Source: Camelus bactrianus (taxonomy: Eukaryota > Chordata > Mammalia > Artiodactyla > Camelidae). Taken from it: a stretch of 64,000 bases of DNA. Where the stretch lies: NCBI RefSeq assembly GCF_048773025.1, contig NC_133557.1, positions 15,764,001-15,828,000 on the forward strand, written 5' to 3'. This document shows positions 11,119-20,639 of this stretch, piece after piece. The stretch's first letter is position 1. Each line of letters opens with the position of its first letter. The notes beneath the pieces were generated by a model that saw nothing but the letters and a program-made list of their open reading frames with translations, was not told the origin of the DNA and made no database searches. The position numbers were made by a program, and so were the translations under genes.

Positions 11119-11156
11119 TCCTTCATTCATTTAACAAATATTTACTGAATACCCCT
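11119..11156 (-). mobile_element. Short L2 3' terminal fragment
   Basis: 'tcattcatttaacaaatatt' and 'tactgaatacccctatgtg' are the reversed L2 3' end, about 40 bp. Confidence 0.55.
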
Positions 11157-11228
11157 ATGTGTTCTCCTGCCCTGGCCTTAGCACATCTTGACTGGTCGCC
11201 TGTCCTCACACTTTTTTTTTCCTATCAG

Positions 11229-11354
11229 CTTGGCAAGAAAGGGACCATTCTGATGGGTCAATGTGTGTTCATCAATTGTAACAAATGGACGACTCCGGTG
11301 GAGGATGTTGATAATGGAGGAGGCTACCCAGATGTGGGGACTGGGATTATACAG
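11229..11354 (+). other. Candidate internal exon, 126 bp, gene unknown
   Basis: A block bounded by a strong splice acceptor and a good donor. Upstream is a 17-base polypyrimidine run ending in 'tttttcctatcag' (ends 11228), with a branch-point-like 'cttgac' about 40 bases further up. Downstream is 'cag|gtaaaa' (donor at 11355). The length is 126 bases, a multiple of three, open in the frame that starts CTT GGC AAG. It encodes 42 residues including 'LGKKGTILMGQCVFINCNKW' and a Gly-Gly-Gly-Tyr-Pro-Asp segment. I do not recognise the protein. It could be an internal phase 0-0 exon of a gene spanning the window, a lncRNA exon, or a chance pseudo-exon. No neighbouring exon was identified. Confidence 0.3.
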
Positions 11355-12049
11355 GTAAAATCTGTACCCTCCTCTCAGTTTTCCTGTGAATCTAAAACTG
11401 CCCTGAAGAGGTCTTAATAAAAATCTTCAAAGTATGATCAATTACCTTTTTCATGGTCCTAACTAGAAAGGCACCCAAGACCAGAATATGAGAACTCTTT
11501 CTGCACCATCAAAACCCACTAGATTTGCTATTATTTTGCCTCGTGTGCATGTGTCCCTGCGTGCATGTGTGTGCACGCATGTGTAGACGAGGACACTTTC
11601 CCAACCTCCTCATTCTTCAAAGTCTTTATCCAACTAATCCTGAAGGTAGGTTAGATTCATACAACAGGGACACACTGGAAAGGAAGCCTCAAGGACTGGA
11701 AGGAATACTACATATTCTGTCATTTGTTCATCCATCTCTTTCCTTCTTCCCTCTTTATTTCATTTATGGTTGATGGATAACAACTTGGTGATGGATGCTA
11801 GAGTCCCCTCTCCCCAGGCCCCCATCTGTGTATGTGTAGCTCACGGACCATTTGACATGGCACACGTGTCTTATCCCGTGCCATCACCCCCTGATGTGTA
11901 CCCCAACTCTTGTGGATGTACATCCCACTTGGAACTTTATCCTGTGGGCAAGAGTAACTATTCTGGATGTTAAGCAGAGAAGTGATTTCAAAAGAGTAAA
12001 TGGGGAAGGAAATGGGACTGAAACAGGAGGCAGGAGGACAGGTAGGTCC
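11355..12049. other. Unique stretch, no gene seen
   Basis: Contains a short TG-rich patch (11540-11585). Several small overlapping frames at 11770-12090 have no recognisable domain. Confidence 0.45.
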
Positions 12050-12212
12050 CACTTCAGAGCTTGGCTCTATCTCTTCGCAGCTGTGTAGACTGTCGGTCTG
12101 ACTCTCAGTTTCCCTATCTTTAAAGTGGGGGTAATCAACCCTATCTCATATGATCGCTACCCAAATTCATTGAGAAAACAACATAGGAGAAGGTGACTGC
12201 CGTGCCTGGCGT
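12050..12212 (+). mobile_element. MIR SINE
   Basis: 'cttcgcagctgtgtagac', 'tcagtttccctatctttaaa' and 'ggggtaatcaaccctatc' follow the MIR core and 3' half in sense orientation. Confidence 0.75.
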
Positions 12213-12392
12213 GAACGAGGTGTTCAACAGTGACTTCACAGCTTCTCCTTCTTGTGACACTTTGTATTTTCTTTAGGATGAGAGATGAGAGGTGGGCATC
12301 ACCCTGGCTCACGTGAGAGCAAAGCGGCTTTATTGCAGGCAATCTTCCAAGGAGATGGAACCAATCATGTTCTCAGAGCCTCTCCTCCATGA

Positions 12393-12455
12393 TTATTTAT
12401 TTATTTTTGTTATTTATTTATGTTAATTAATTAATTAATTAATTAATTAACTAAC
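12393..12455. repeat. AT-rich tetranucleotide tract (TTAT)n/(TTAA)n
   Basis: 'tatttatttattttt' passes into seven TTAA units (12424-12451). Confidence 0.95.
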
Positions 12456-13874
12456 AAGGTTGAGAGCAGATCTGGTCAGGACATGGAATTGTGTTGTTTA
12501 TTCAGTGTTTGAAAACCGCTCCGGGAGGATCCAGCTAGCTCTGGAAGAGGAGCCAGGCGAGCAGCGAAAACACAGGAGGAGCTGGTTACTCTGAGCCCAA
12601 CAGTTCCACGGCCGCAAATTCCAGGAGAAGCCCAGTTCTTGGCCTGGCCCCACCTGCCCATCTATAATTAAGGCCGTGTCTACAGTTAGGCAGATTATAA
12701 GGGGAGAGAAGGAGGCTGTCAGCAAGTCATAATTTCCAGAATCAAAGCTCCCTTTTTCCCCCATCTTTCTTTCCCTCCCTATTTTGGATTTGGCAGCACG
12801 TTTCCTAAAAAGTAGGCCATGGTGTCCTTTCCTAAAGTTCATTGCAAGTGGGCATGGAGGGCCTCACCGGCTGCCAAGGCCTTGGTTCTGGTCCTCGCAG
12901 GCAGTGGGCAGGGAACGTTCCTGAACTTTCCCTGGGCGCTCAGCTCTGGCCAGGGAGGAAAACATTTGTCATGGAAGATTCTTCTTTCTTTTTTATTCCT
13001 TTCTAAACAAGAGGTTGTAACAAACAAGGAATCATTTGCAAATGTCTGTAGAGCCAGTCCGATTTTATTTTTAATTGGACAGGGCACGTGTTCTGTTGTC
13101 TTTTTGACGTCGGAAATTGGTACAGACTTCAAGTTGGAGAGATCTTTTCTTTTGGGGTCTTGGGATTTGAAGGTTGACTTGGAACCATCAGCCTCAGCCC
13201 TTTGGTTATGTAGAAGGAGAGGTTTTCAGAGGTGGAGTGTGTGAAAAGCATTTGATCTGGGCTGGGACTCCATAGTGAATATTATTTTCTTAAAAATAAC
13301 TGTGGGCCTGACCTGGCACTGTGTGGACACAGAATTGTTTCCTTGACAGAGGCCACAGTCCAGAGAGAGAGACTGCCCAGGGATGCCCAAACCGTGGGCC
13401 AAAGAAGGGATAAAGTCAGTCCCACCAGGGGCTGTACAGCTGAGCCAACTCTCACCTAGAGTGTTACTTTTTCTGTCAAGGCAATTTGCCACGTAGCTCT
13501 GACATCATTAAGATAAAGATAGAGACAGAAAAATTGTACAGCAAGTTCTGAGAGAAGTTTGGATGATAAGCAGATATTCTATGAATTGCGGAGGTTTCCT
13601 TTGCTAAATTGTGAGTCTAGCCTAAGAACTGTATGCCAAGCTTTTCTCTTATGTCCGCTCTGATTGATTGGTAGTGACTGCCTGGTGGGGATCGTTTAGC
13701 GATGTCTGCTTTGGAGACCGGTGAGGGCAGTGCACTGTGTACTTGCCATTCTGACCTGAGAGAGTCCCAAAGTGCAGGCTGGGATGCTTCCTGATGCTAG
13801 TGGGTCCTCACTCCAACCAGGGATGGCTGGTTACCTTCTTTTTCCTCTTCTCTATGTCTTCCTCCTCCTCTTGC
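12456..13874. other. 1.4 kb repeat-free block, possibly regulatory
   Basis: No interspersed repeat recognised over about 1.4 kb, unusual in this repeat-dense window. It has short palindromic or E-box-like words such as 'acgtgttctg'. Overlapping frames on both strands (12498-12842 minus, 12819-13244 plus, 12839-13132 minus) cannot all be real and none has a domain. Absence of repeats is compatible with constraint, but conservation cannot be seen from one sequence. Confidence 0.35.
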
Positions 13875-14445
13875 TCCTTCTTTAAGAACTCGAAGTACAG
13901 CTGGTTCACAATGTTGTGTTAGTTTCCAGTGTACAGTATAATGATTCAGTTACACATATATTTATATATTCCTTTTCATATTCTTTTTCATTATAGGCTA
14001 TTATAAGATATTGAATATAGTTTCCTGTGCTATACAGTAGGACCTTGTCATTTATCTATTTTATATATGGTAGTTAGTATGTGAAAATCCCAAACTCTTC
14101 ATTTTTCCCCTCCCCCTTTCCCCCACTGGTAACCATAAGTTTGTTTTTCCACGTCTGTGGGTCTGTTTCTGTTTTGTGAAAAGTTCATTTGTGTCATTTT
14201 TTTCAGATTCTGCTTATGAGTGATATCACATGGTATTTTTCTTTGTCTTTCTGGCTTACTTCACTTAGTATGATAATCTCCAGGTCCATCCATGTTGCTG
14301 CAAATGGCATTATTTTATTCTTTTTTGATGGCTGAGTAGTATTCCATTACGTGCGCACGCTCGCGTGCGCGCACACACACACGTTCTTTACCCAGTGTTC
14401 TGTCAATGGATATTTAGGTTGCTTCCATGTCTTGACTCTTTCTTA
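13875..14445 (-). mobile_element. L1 3' end, 5'-truncated
   Basis: Reverse-strand L1 3' UTR and end of ORF2: 'cacaatgttgtgttagtttc', 'gttacacatatatttatata', 'gatattgaatatagtttcct' and 'cctgtgctatacagtaggac', then 'cacttagtatgataatctcc', 'ggtccatccatgttgctgca' and 'gatggctgagtagtattcca'. This is an ungulate-type L1. Purine-pyrimidine alternating sequence at 14351-14382 interrupts it. Confidence 0.92.
14351..14382. repeat. Alternating GC/CA tract, Z-DNA prone
   Basis: 'gtgcgcacgctcgcgtgcgc' followed by (CA)n. It lies inside the L1 where related copies usually carry a (TG/CA) stretch after 'gtattccatt'. CpG density here is far above the local level. Confidence 0.85.
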
Positions 14446-14467
14446 TCCTAGAAAATAAACTCACTTT

Positions 14468-14642
14468 GTTTCAAACATCACTGAGCTTTTTAACATATAT
14501 CATCTTATTTTGTCCTCAAACAACCCTTAGAATTACAGTCCTTCCACTTTTAAAATTGGAGAACAGAAGCTCAGAGGAGCCTGCCAAGATGACACAGTGT
14601 CAGAGCGGGGAGGGGAGCCAGGGCTCTCTGAGGCTGTAGCTT
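14468..14642 (-). mobile_element. MIR SINE
   Basis: 'tttaacatatatcatcttat', 'ggagaacagaagctcagagg' and 'gacacagtgtcagagcgggg' fit reversed MIR. Confidence 0.7.
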
Positions 14643-15711
14643 TTGCTCATCTTCTGGATGTCCGTGTCCTCCCCCTCCCCCCAAGGCTGTTCCACTCCTG
14701 CTGCCCCACCGCTGTCAGCAGTGTTCTTGAGTTGTGAAAGACTGAGCTGCTTAATGAGAACTGTAGGAGTGAAGGTTGATTATTACTTTTTAATTAAACA
14801 GAATTTCCCCTCTTGCATCTTTTTCACTTTTATTTCAACAGTCCTGCAAAAGGTACCACTTTGATCAAATTAGCCCTCTGGTGGGAGCTTCCAAGAAGAA
14901 TATTCTGGAGCAGCATCTGAGCATCTGACAATTCTCTGGTCAGCACAGCTGGATCATGACATTAACCAGAACCACCAGAGCACAAATTCCCAAAGTCCAA
15001 TTCCTGGGGGAGAGTTGGGGGAGGGGGCCGGGAGAGAGCTGATATGTCAGCTGATCTCTTCCAGGCCCTGCTGGTAGGGTGGAGCAGCTGTCCTTACATA
15101 AGCTTGCTCTGTGTCAGGGTAGATTTTGGACCAGGAATGGACAGGCTCGCGGCTCTGCCAGATGCAGAGAAGGGCAAACTGGCTGAGCTCAGTTCTCTAG
15201 AGACCTCATGGCAAGAGCGGTCCTACCCCTCCAGATTCTGTGTTGGCCCATGGCCCTGGCCCCTGCTGGCCAGCAGCTTGATTTCCAGCTGCTTCAGGTG
15301 GAGCAAAATGACTGTGTGTTTTTCGTCAAGGCCAGAGGGAACACATGCATCTTTCTTTCCAACGTTGTGATTTGTAAGGGGCACGAGCCCAGCATCTGAG
15401 CTGTGCTCCCTGCTGCCAGTACACATTCGTTCCCATCTCTCCTTTCTCAGTGGGTGGGACGGCAAAGTTCCTCTCCAGTGGCAAGAGAAAGATGGGAAGG
15501 GGCTGCAGGACAAGGGGTCAGGAAGGATGTTAAATAACTTATCAACATATGCGTCCCAGAACCCAGTTGTTTATTTACTTGTTTGTGTGTTTGCTTATTT
15601 TCTTTAGAATTTTAACCACACATCATTGATTCTTTTGTCAATACTCTAGCTCCAGGATGGTAGATTAATAGAGAAGAAAGCCATGAGACTCCTGTTTTCT
15701 GAGTCTGTCTA
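14643..15711. other. About 1.1 kb of unique sequence, no gene seen
   Basis: Overlapping frames at 15044-15513 on both strands have no recognisable domain. T-rich 'gtttatttacttgtttgtg' near 15570 is low complexity only. Confidence 0.45.
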
Positions 15712-15892
15712 GTGGTTCTTAATCTTAAATGCATATTAAAATTACCTAGGGAACTTTGAAGAATGTGGATGCTGGGCTCCCATCCCCGGAGATTCTGATT
15801 TAATTGTCTAGGATGAAGCTTTTGCATCATGAATTAAAAGCTCTACAGGTGATTCAAAGGTTCAGCTAAGTTTGAGAGCCCCTGGTCTACAA
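15712..15892 (+). mobile_element. MER5-group hAT MITE
   Basis: 'tagtggttcttaatcttaaa', 'aaaattacctagggaacttt' and 'ggagattctgatttaattg', with the right end 'gtttgagagcccctggtct'. It fits a full-length, decayed MER5A/B-like copy of about 180 bp. Confidence 0.75.
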
Positions 15893-15939
15893 GACACCTG
15901 GTATTTGGATGCAGGCAGAAAACTTTTGAAATCATAACA

Positions 15940-16025
15940 ATAAACTAAAGAGAGAATATTTATTGAGTATTCCTGTGCCAGACATTGTGTGAGCTGTTTT
16001 GCCTCCATCATCTCACTGACTTCTT
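15940..16025 (-). mobile_element. MIR or L2 3' fragment
   Basis: 'tatttattgagtattcctg', 'gccagacattgtgtgagctg' and 'catcatctcactgacttct' resemble the reversed MIR 3' end. Confidence 0.55.
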
Positions 16026-16098
16026 AAAAAATGTGTCTCTGAATCACCTGGAGGCTTGAAGGTCTGGTCCTCCCCTCCAGAGTTTCTGCTTCAGCAGG
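16026..16098 (+). mobile_element. MER5A, left part
   Basis: 'ctgaatcacctggaggctt' and 'agagtttctgcttcagcagg' match MER5A. The match stops at GCAGG (16094-16098). The right part resumes at 16467 after an LTR. Confidence 0.75.
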
Positions 16099-16466
16099 CG
16101 TGGCAGGCAGGTTTCACGATGGTCTTCCTTCCTGGTATTCATGCTCTTGTGTAATCTCCTCCCCTTGAGTGTGAACTGGTCTTACTGACTTGCTTCTAAA
16201 GAATAGAATATGGTAAGAGATGGGATGTCAGTTTGGAAATAAAGTTACAAGAAAGTCGTGGCTTCCATCCTTCTTCCTGGCTCTCTCTTACACCATTCGC
16301 CCTGGGGGAAGAAGCTGCAGTTTCAGGAGGTAGCCCTGTGCTGAGGTCCATATGGCAAGTGCATCTAGCTTTCTGACGCGCAGAAGCTGAGATAATAAAT
16401 GCTTGATGTTTTTTTAGCTGCCAAGTTTTGGGGTTATTTGCTAAGCAGCAATAGATGTTGAATACA
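16099..16466 (+). mobile_element. MaLR-type solo LTR (MLT1J/K-like) inserted in MER5A
   Basis: 'cctccccttgagtgtgaact', 'cttgcttctaaagaatagaa' and 'gacgcgcagaagctgagata' lead to the diagnostic end 'gataataaatgcttgatg', 'gccaagttttggggttattt' and 'cagcaatagatgttgaatac'. The 5-bp word GCAGG flanks it at 16094-16098 and 16467-16471, as expected for a target duplication. It is shorter than a typical member and has no internal retroviral part: a decayed solo LTR. Subfamily is tentative. Confidence 0.7.
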
Positions 16467-16563
16467 GCAGGTCGGGAGTGGAGACTGGGAATGTGCATTT
16501 CTAACACACGCCTAGGTGATGCTGATGATGCCAGTCTAGGGATCATGCTCTGAGAACCACTGC
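16467..16563 (+). mobile_element. MER5A, right part
   Basis: 'tgtgcatttctaacacacg', 'taggtgatgctgatgatgcc' and 'tgctctgagaaccactgctt' form the right end of MER5A. It completes the copy begun at 16026. Confidence 0.82.
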
Positions 16564-16585
16564 TTCACACCAACACTAAGAAGCT

Positions 16586-16745
16586 GTTATTATTATACCC
16601 ATTACACAGATGGAGAAACTGCGTTAGAAGTTTTAAGTAACTTGCTCAAGGTCACACAGAAGACCGGTAGTGCTGGAGTTCAGATGCAGGCAATCTGACC
16701 CCCACATCCCATGCTTTGTAACTACTTTGCTATGCTGCCTCCTCT
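16586..16745 (-). mobile_element. MIR SINE
   Basis: 'cccattacacagatggagaa', 'agtaacttgctcaaggtcac' and 'tgctggagttcagatgcagg' then 'tttgctatgctgcc' are a clear reversed MIR. Confidence 0.9.
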
Positions 16746-16918
16746 TCTCACTGTGAACTAGTCTCTTACACTGAATGGTGATGATCGCCAATGGGAGCCT
16801 TTGATTTGGGTCTTTGTTGGGGATTATCATTGAAATACCTTTCCTCTAGGATGCAAATGCTCTTCAGAATTAGAATTAAGGCTGTTGTAAACCCAAAGAT
16901 CCGTGTACATTTTGATAG

Positions 16919-17096
16919 AGAGGCTGTCAAGCTTAAGCATGCGTCAATCACAGGGAGGGTTGTTAAAATCAGATGGGTGGGAAGCCGTCTTAAGAGTTTC
17001 TGACAACAGCAAGTATGGGATAGAACCTGAGAACGTGCGTTTCTAACAAGCCAGTGGATGCAGGGAGCACCAGGGACCACACTTAGTGAACCGTGA
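16919..17096 (+). mobile_element. MER5A, near full length
   Basis: 'gaggctgtcaagcttaagc', 'gagggttgttaaaatcagat', 'aagagtttctgac', 'cgtgcgtttctaacaagcc' and 'gggaccacacttagtgaacc' follow MER5A from end to end. Confidence 0.8.
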
Positions 17097-18009
17097 TGCT
17101 TCCTGCGTGTCAGACGTGCTCTTTAGGCTGAGTCCTCTGAGCTGTTTAGTGCAGAGAAAAGAGCAGGCAAATGCAGGGCCCTGTGCGTCGCCTCCCGCCC
17201 CCACGGTGCACATTCCCACCCCACGTGCCTTTCTGCTATGGCTGGGACATGCGCTTGGAGGAACCCCGCTGCTGGGCTCCTTTTGCACGTCCCGTGCATT
17301 CCAGGGCGAGCCCAGATTCCATTCAAATTATCGAGGGCAGAGTGTGGTCCTGGGCAGCCAACTGTGCTGCTTCGAGGGAGGTGTTGCTATTTGGGGTTAG
17401 GTCTGGAGAAACTGAAATGAGAACCCTGACACGGGGCTGCTCAGGCATGCCTATCCACATTATCCATTGCTGGCTGGCCAGGTGGAGGTAATGGATTCAG
17501 GTTAAACGAAGATCAGCCAAGCCAAACGATAGAATGACTGTTTCACATTTTGGATGCCAAGCAGCCTTTCCCTTGCCAATGGGACCTGTGTTTTTCTTTC
17601 TTTTTTCTCCATCTCCGATCATCCCCCTCACTCAAATCTGCAGCTCTGGGGCCAATTCTAGCCTGGCCGGGATGGGACTCAGACTCTCAGCTTGTGGTCA
17701 CTGAGCCTTGGCCATTTTGGAGTGTAGAACTGATTCAAGGCACGGGGTGAGGAGATATTAGCTTCTTTTACATCAGCAGTGAACACATGTAAGAGCCACA
17801 GGTGGTGGTCTAACCTGGGGATGCCGACAAAAAGTTTGCCCTTTGTGCTATATCAACACTTCCAGGGACCTACAGTGGACATTAAGCTCTGTTGTCGAGC
17901 TATCTTTAACAAATACGCAACCAGCCTTCTTATACCGCTAACAGACCAGCGGTCATGTAGGTTTAGAGGCGATGCTAGGGTAGAATGTATTATCTATTTA
18001 CAATTTTTA
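17097..18009. other. About 0.9 kb of unique, moderately GC-rich sequence, no gene seen
   Basis: Four overlapping frames on both strands (17043-17491) indicate open GC-rich sequence rather than a gene. No domain recognised. Confidence 0.45.
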
Positions 18010-18335
18010 TGCCCTTCTTGCCTTGTCATCCTTCCTTCTGAACAAAATATTCTCTCCATTCCCATTAACTTTGGGTCTATGATGTGACTTACTTTGCATA
18101 ATGGCTTGTTTGCTATGTCTGTGCAGAATCTTTTAGAGCTATTGAAACTTTCCACTGTCTCTCTTACTCTGTCCCTCCACCATGAGACCAGCATGGAGCA
18201 ACCAGATAGAGATGGCTCCTTTAGCTTGGTTCCAGAATGATCAGACCTGAAACTGACCCACAATTTGGAACAGAGTCTCAGGGCCAGTTGAACCCCAGCT
18301 AATGTGTAATGTGAGTGACAAGTGTTTATTTTGTA
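18010..18335 (+). mobile_element. Possible MaLR-type LTR remnant
   Basis: 'tgtgacttactttgcataat', 'ggcttgtttgctatgtctgt' and 'caccatgagaccagcatgg' follow the order seen in MLT1-type LTRs. The match is weak and the ends are unclear. If correct it is an old, incomplete solo LTR. Confidence 0.4.
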
Positions 18336-18479
18336 AGCTCAGATTTGGAGATTGCTTATTACACAGCAGAATTTAGCAAAAGCCATCTAACACAAAGTAA
18401 ATCCAGATCCTTGTTGAAAGCTTTTCCTGACTTCCCAAGGATCAAGTATCTTAAGTATGGAACTGAGCTTACTTTGTTT

Positions 18480-19130
18480 TATTAATTAAAAAATACTTAT
18501 TGGAGTGACCTCTTTGAAATGTGACCTAAATATAAAAAAAGTACAAATTTTCAATCTTCAAGAGAAAATATAGGAGAATATTTGTCTGATTTAGCAGGAC
18601 AAGTTTTCATAAAAATATGAAAGATTGAGTAAGAGGAAATGAGCTTTTGTATAACAAAAGTCACATAAGCAGAAAGATAAGAAGCCTTAGGAATGGAGAA
18701 GGTATTGTATATGTAAATGTATATATAACATATAAAGGATTTTATATATAATGAAATCAGAATATATAACAATATAATGAATTTTTACAAATCAGTAAGA
18801 AGAAGACAAAGCAAAAGGAGAAAGGGCAAGGCTATAATCAGAAACTCATGGAAGAACACAACATTGTAAAATGATTATAAATCAATAAAAAATGTTAAAA
18901 AAAAGAGAAATTCATGGCAGAGATAACAAGAATGGTCAAAAACATGCACGATATCTCTAGTAATTAGAGGAATGTGAACTAAGCCGCAACAAGACATTGT
19001 TTAACAACCCTCAGGCTTGTGAAATTTAAAACATCTAATTCCAAGTGTTGGTGAAAATGTACTCTGTGCAAAGGATAAGAAAGCCTATATACAAGCCTTG
19101 AACTGGAGGGACTCAGAACTGAATGGAGAA
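18480..19130 (+). mobile_element. Old L1 (L1M-type), ORF2 end and 3' part
   Basis: 'taacaagaatggtcaaaaac', 'ctagtaattagaggaatgtg', 'gacattgtttaacaaccctc' and 'tccaagtgttggtgaaaatg' are the L1M C-terminal block. The upstream AT-rich part fits with low identity. A short younger L1-like tail is nested at 18853-18907. Confidence 0.7.
18853..18907 (+). mobile_element. Tiny L1 3' tail nested in the older L1
   Basis: 'gaacacaacattgtaaaatg' and 'ttataaatcaataaaaaatg' plus an A-run equal the last about 50 bp of the ungulate L1 3' end seen at 60720-60765. Confidence 0.55.
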
Positions 19131-19139
19131 AGCAGACGT

Positions 19140-19345
19140 GTGAGGAGGTGGCTGTAAAACCTGTGATCACTGCAGTGATGGCATGTGTCACAGTAGAATC
19201 TGAGAAGGGACCCCAATTCATTAAACCCATGGGAGTCAAGGAAGGCCTCACTGAGGAAGTAGCATGAAAGGGCAGAAGAGCATTCTAGACAGAGGGAGGT
19301 CTGGGCAAAAGCCCTGGGAATTGAAAGGGAGTGGGAAAGATAATG
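19140..19345 (-). mobile_element. L2 LINE fragment
   Basis: 'gtcaaggaaggcctcactga', 'agaagagcattctagacaga' and 'gcaaaagccctgggaattg' are reversed L2 ('tctgcctggaatgctctt' region). Confidence 0.65.
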
Positions 19346-19365
19346 GAAAATGGTATGAGATTGAA

Positions 19366-19765
19366 ACAGAAATAAGTCATACTGAGAAAGACAAACATAT
19401 ATGATATCACCCATATGTGGAATCTAAAAACGCTGAACTCATAGAAACACAGACTGAAATGATGATTTCACGGGCTGGGGGAAATGATGGTCAAAGGGTA
19501 CAAACTCCCAGATATAAGGTGAATATGCTCTGGGGATCTAATGTTTAGCGTGGTGTTTATAGTTAATAATTCTGTATTGGATACTTGAAAGTTGCTAAAA
19601 GGGTAGATCTTCAAAGTTCTCACCACAAAAAAGAAATGGTAATTATATGACACGGTAGAGACGTTACCAGCACGATGGTGGTGATCATTTTGCAATAATA
19701 AGTGTATCAAATCAACACCTTGTACACCTGAAACTTACATGTCAATTATAACTCAAAAAAGCTGG
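19366..19765 (+). mobile_element. L1 3' end (L1MA-like), 5'-truncated
   Basis: 'gatatcacccatatgtggaa', 'gatttcacgggctgggggaa', 'gtttatagttaataattctg', 'tgtacacctgaaacttacat' and 'gtcaattataactcaaaaaa' give a clear L1 3' UTR with A-rich tail. Confidence 0.9.
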
Positions 19766-19784
19766 AACAAAAAGGAAAGAAAAA

Positions 19785-20098
19785 TATGCAATAGAAGGAT
19801 TGAATATACAGTATAAATACAAAGTAATTGATTCCACATTGTGGAGAAATGAATCAGTGATATGGAGGACAGGCTGACAAAACTCTTCTATTACACGGCA
19901 CAAAAGAAAAAGAGATACACATTTTCAGAGAGAAGATCATAACTACAGAGGAAATCTTCTATCTGTGTAATTAGTAATGCTGAAGAAGAGACCAGAATGA
20001 AGGAAATGAGAATCAAAAATATAATAGAAGAAAATTTCAGGAGTTGAAGAAATATTAGAAAAGATCTGATGGGCAAAAACAAAACCAAACCAAAAAAC
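19785..20098 (+). mobile_element. L1/HAL1-like ORF1-region fragment
   Basis: 'gaatcagtgatatggaggac', 'gtaatgctgaagaagagacc' and 'atataatagaagaaaatttc' then 'aggagttgaagaaatatt' resemble ORF1-region sequence of mammalian L1/HAL1. Orientation plus; identity low. Confidence 0.45.
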
Positions 20099-20639
20099 AA
20101 CTAAAACCTAGATGTTTGCTGCTTTAAAAATTTTTCAAGAATTTTTTTTTAACTAGTGAATTTATTCATATTTTCCTAATTATAAAATTAATATATATTT
20201 GTTTTTGGAAAGTAAGAAACAAATTATATGGCAGTGGTAATATCACTACCAAGAAGCACCACTATTATTATTTAGTATGATTTTTCAGTGTTTCTTTATG
20301 CTATTTTTATCTATACAAAACAGAGATTATATTGAGTGAATGAATATATATATGTGTACATACATACATGCATGCAACCAGGTGTACATATTGGTGTATA
20401 CGTATACATGCAAGTATGCGTTGCATATGTGTATATGTATTTGCATAAACAGTTCATTCTTTTTTACTTAATTTTTACACGTATGTAGGAAGAAAGACGA
20501 ATGGAACAACATGGAAAACAGAGACATTTGAAGTCAACATTTTTAGTTATATTTTCAAGTTTTATTATGCTCCATTTATTATGATAATTTCCAAAATATT
20601 CTGAATTTGCAGTTTTGACTTCTTACTCAACCTAATCAT
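20099..20639. other. AT-rich sequence with a TATG/TACA patch, no gene seen
   Basis: 20150-20330 resembles an old interspersed repeat ('cctaattataaaattaatat', 'ggtaatatcactaccaagaa') that I cannot name. 20345-20445 is low-complexity 'tatatatatgtgtacatac' with TACA units. Confidence 0.45.

Noticed and set aside
12819-13244. 141-codon plus-strand frame with a basic start
   Set aside because: Overlaps a 97-codon minus-strand frame. No domain; treated as chance within a repeat-free block.
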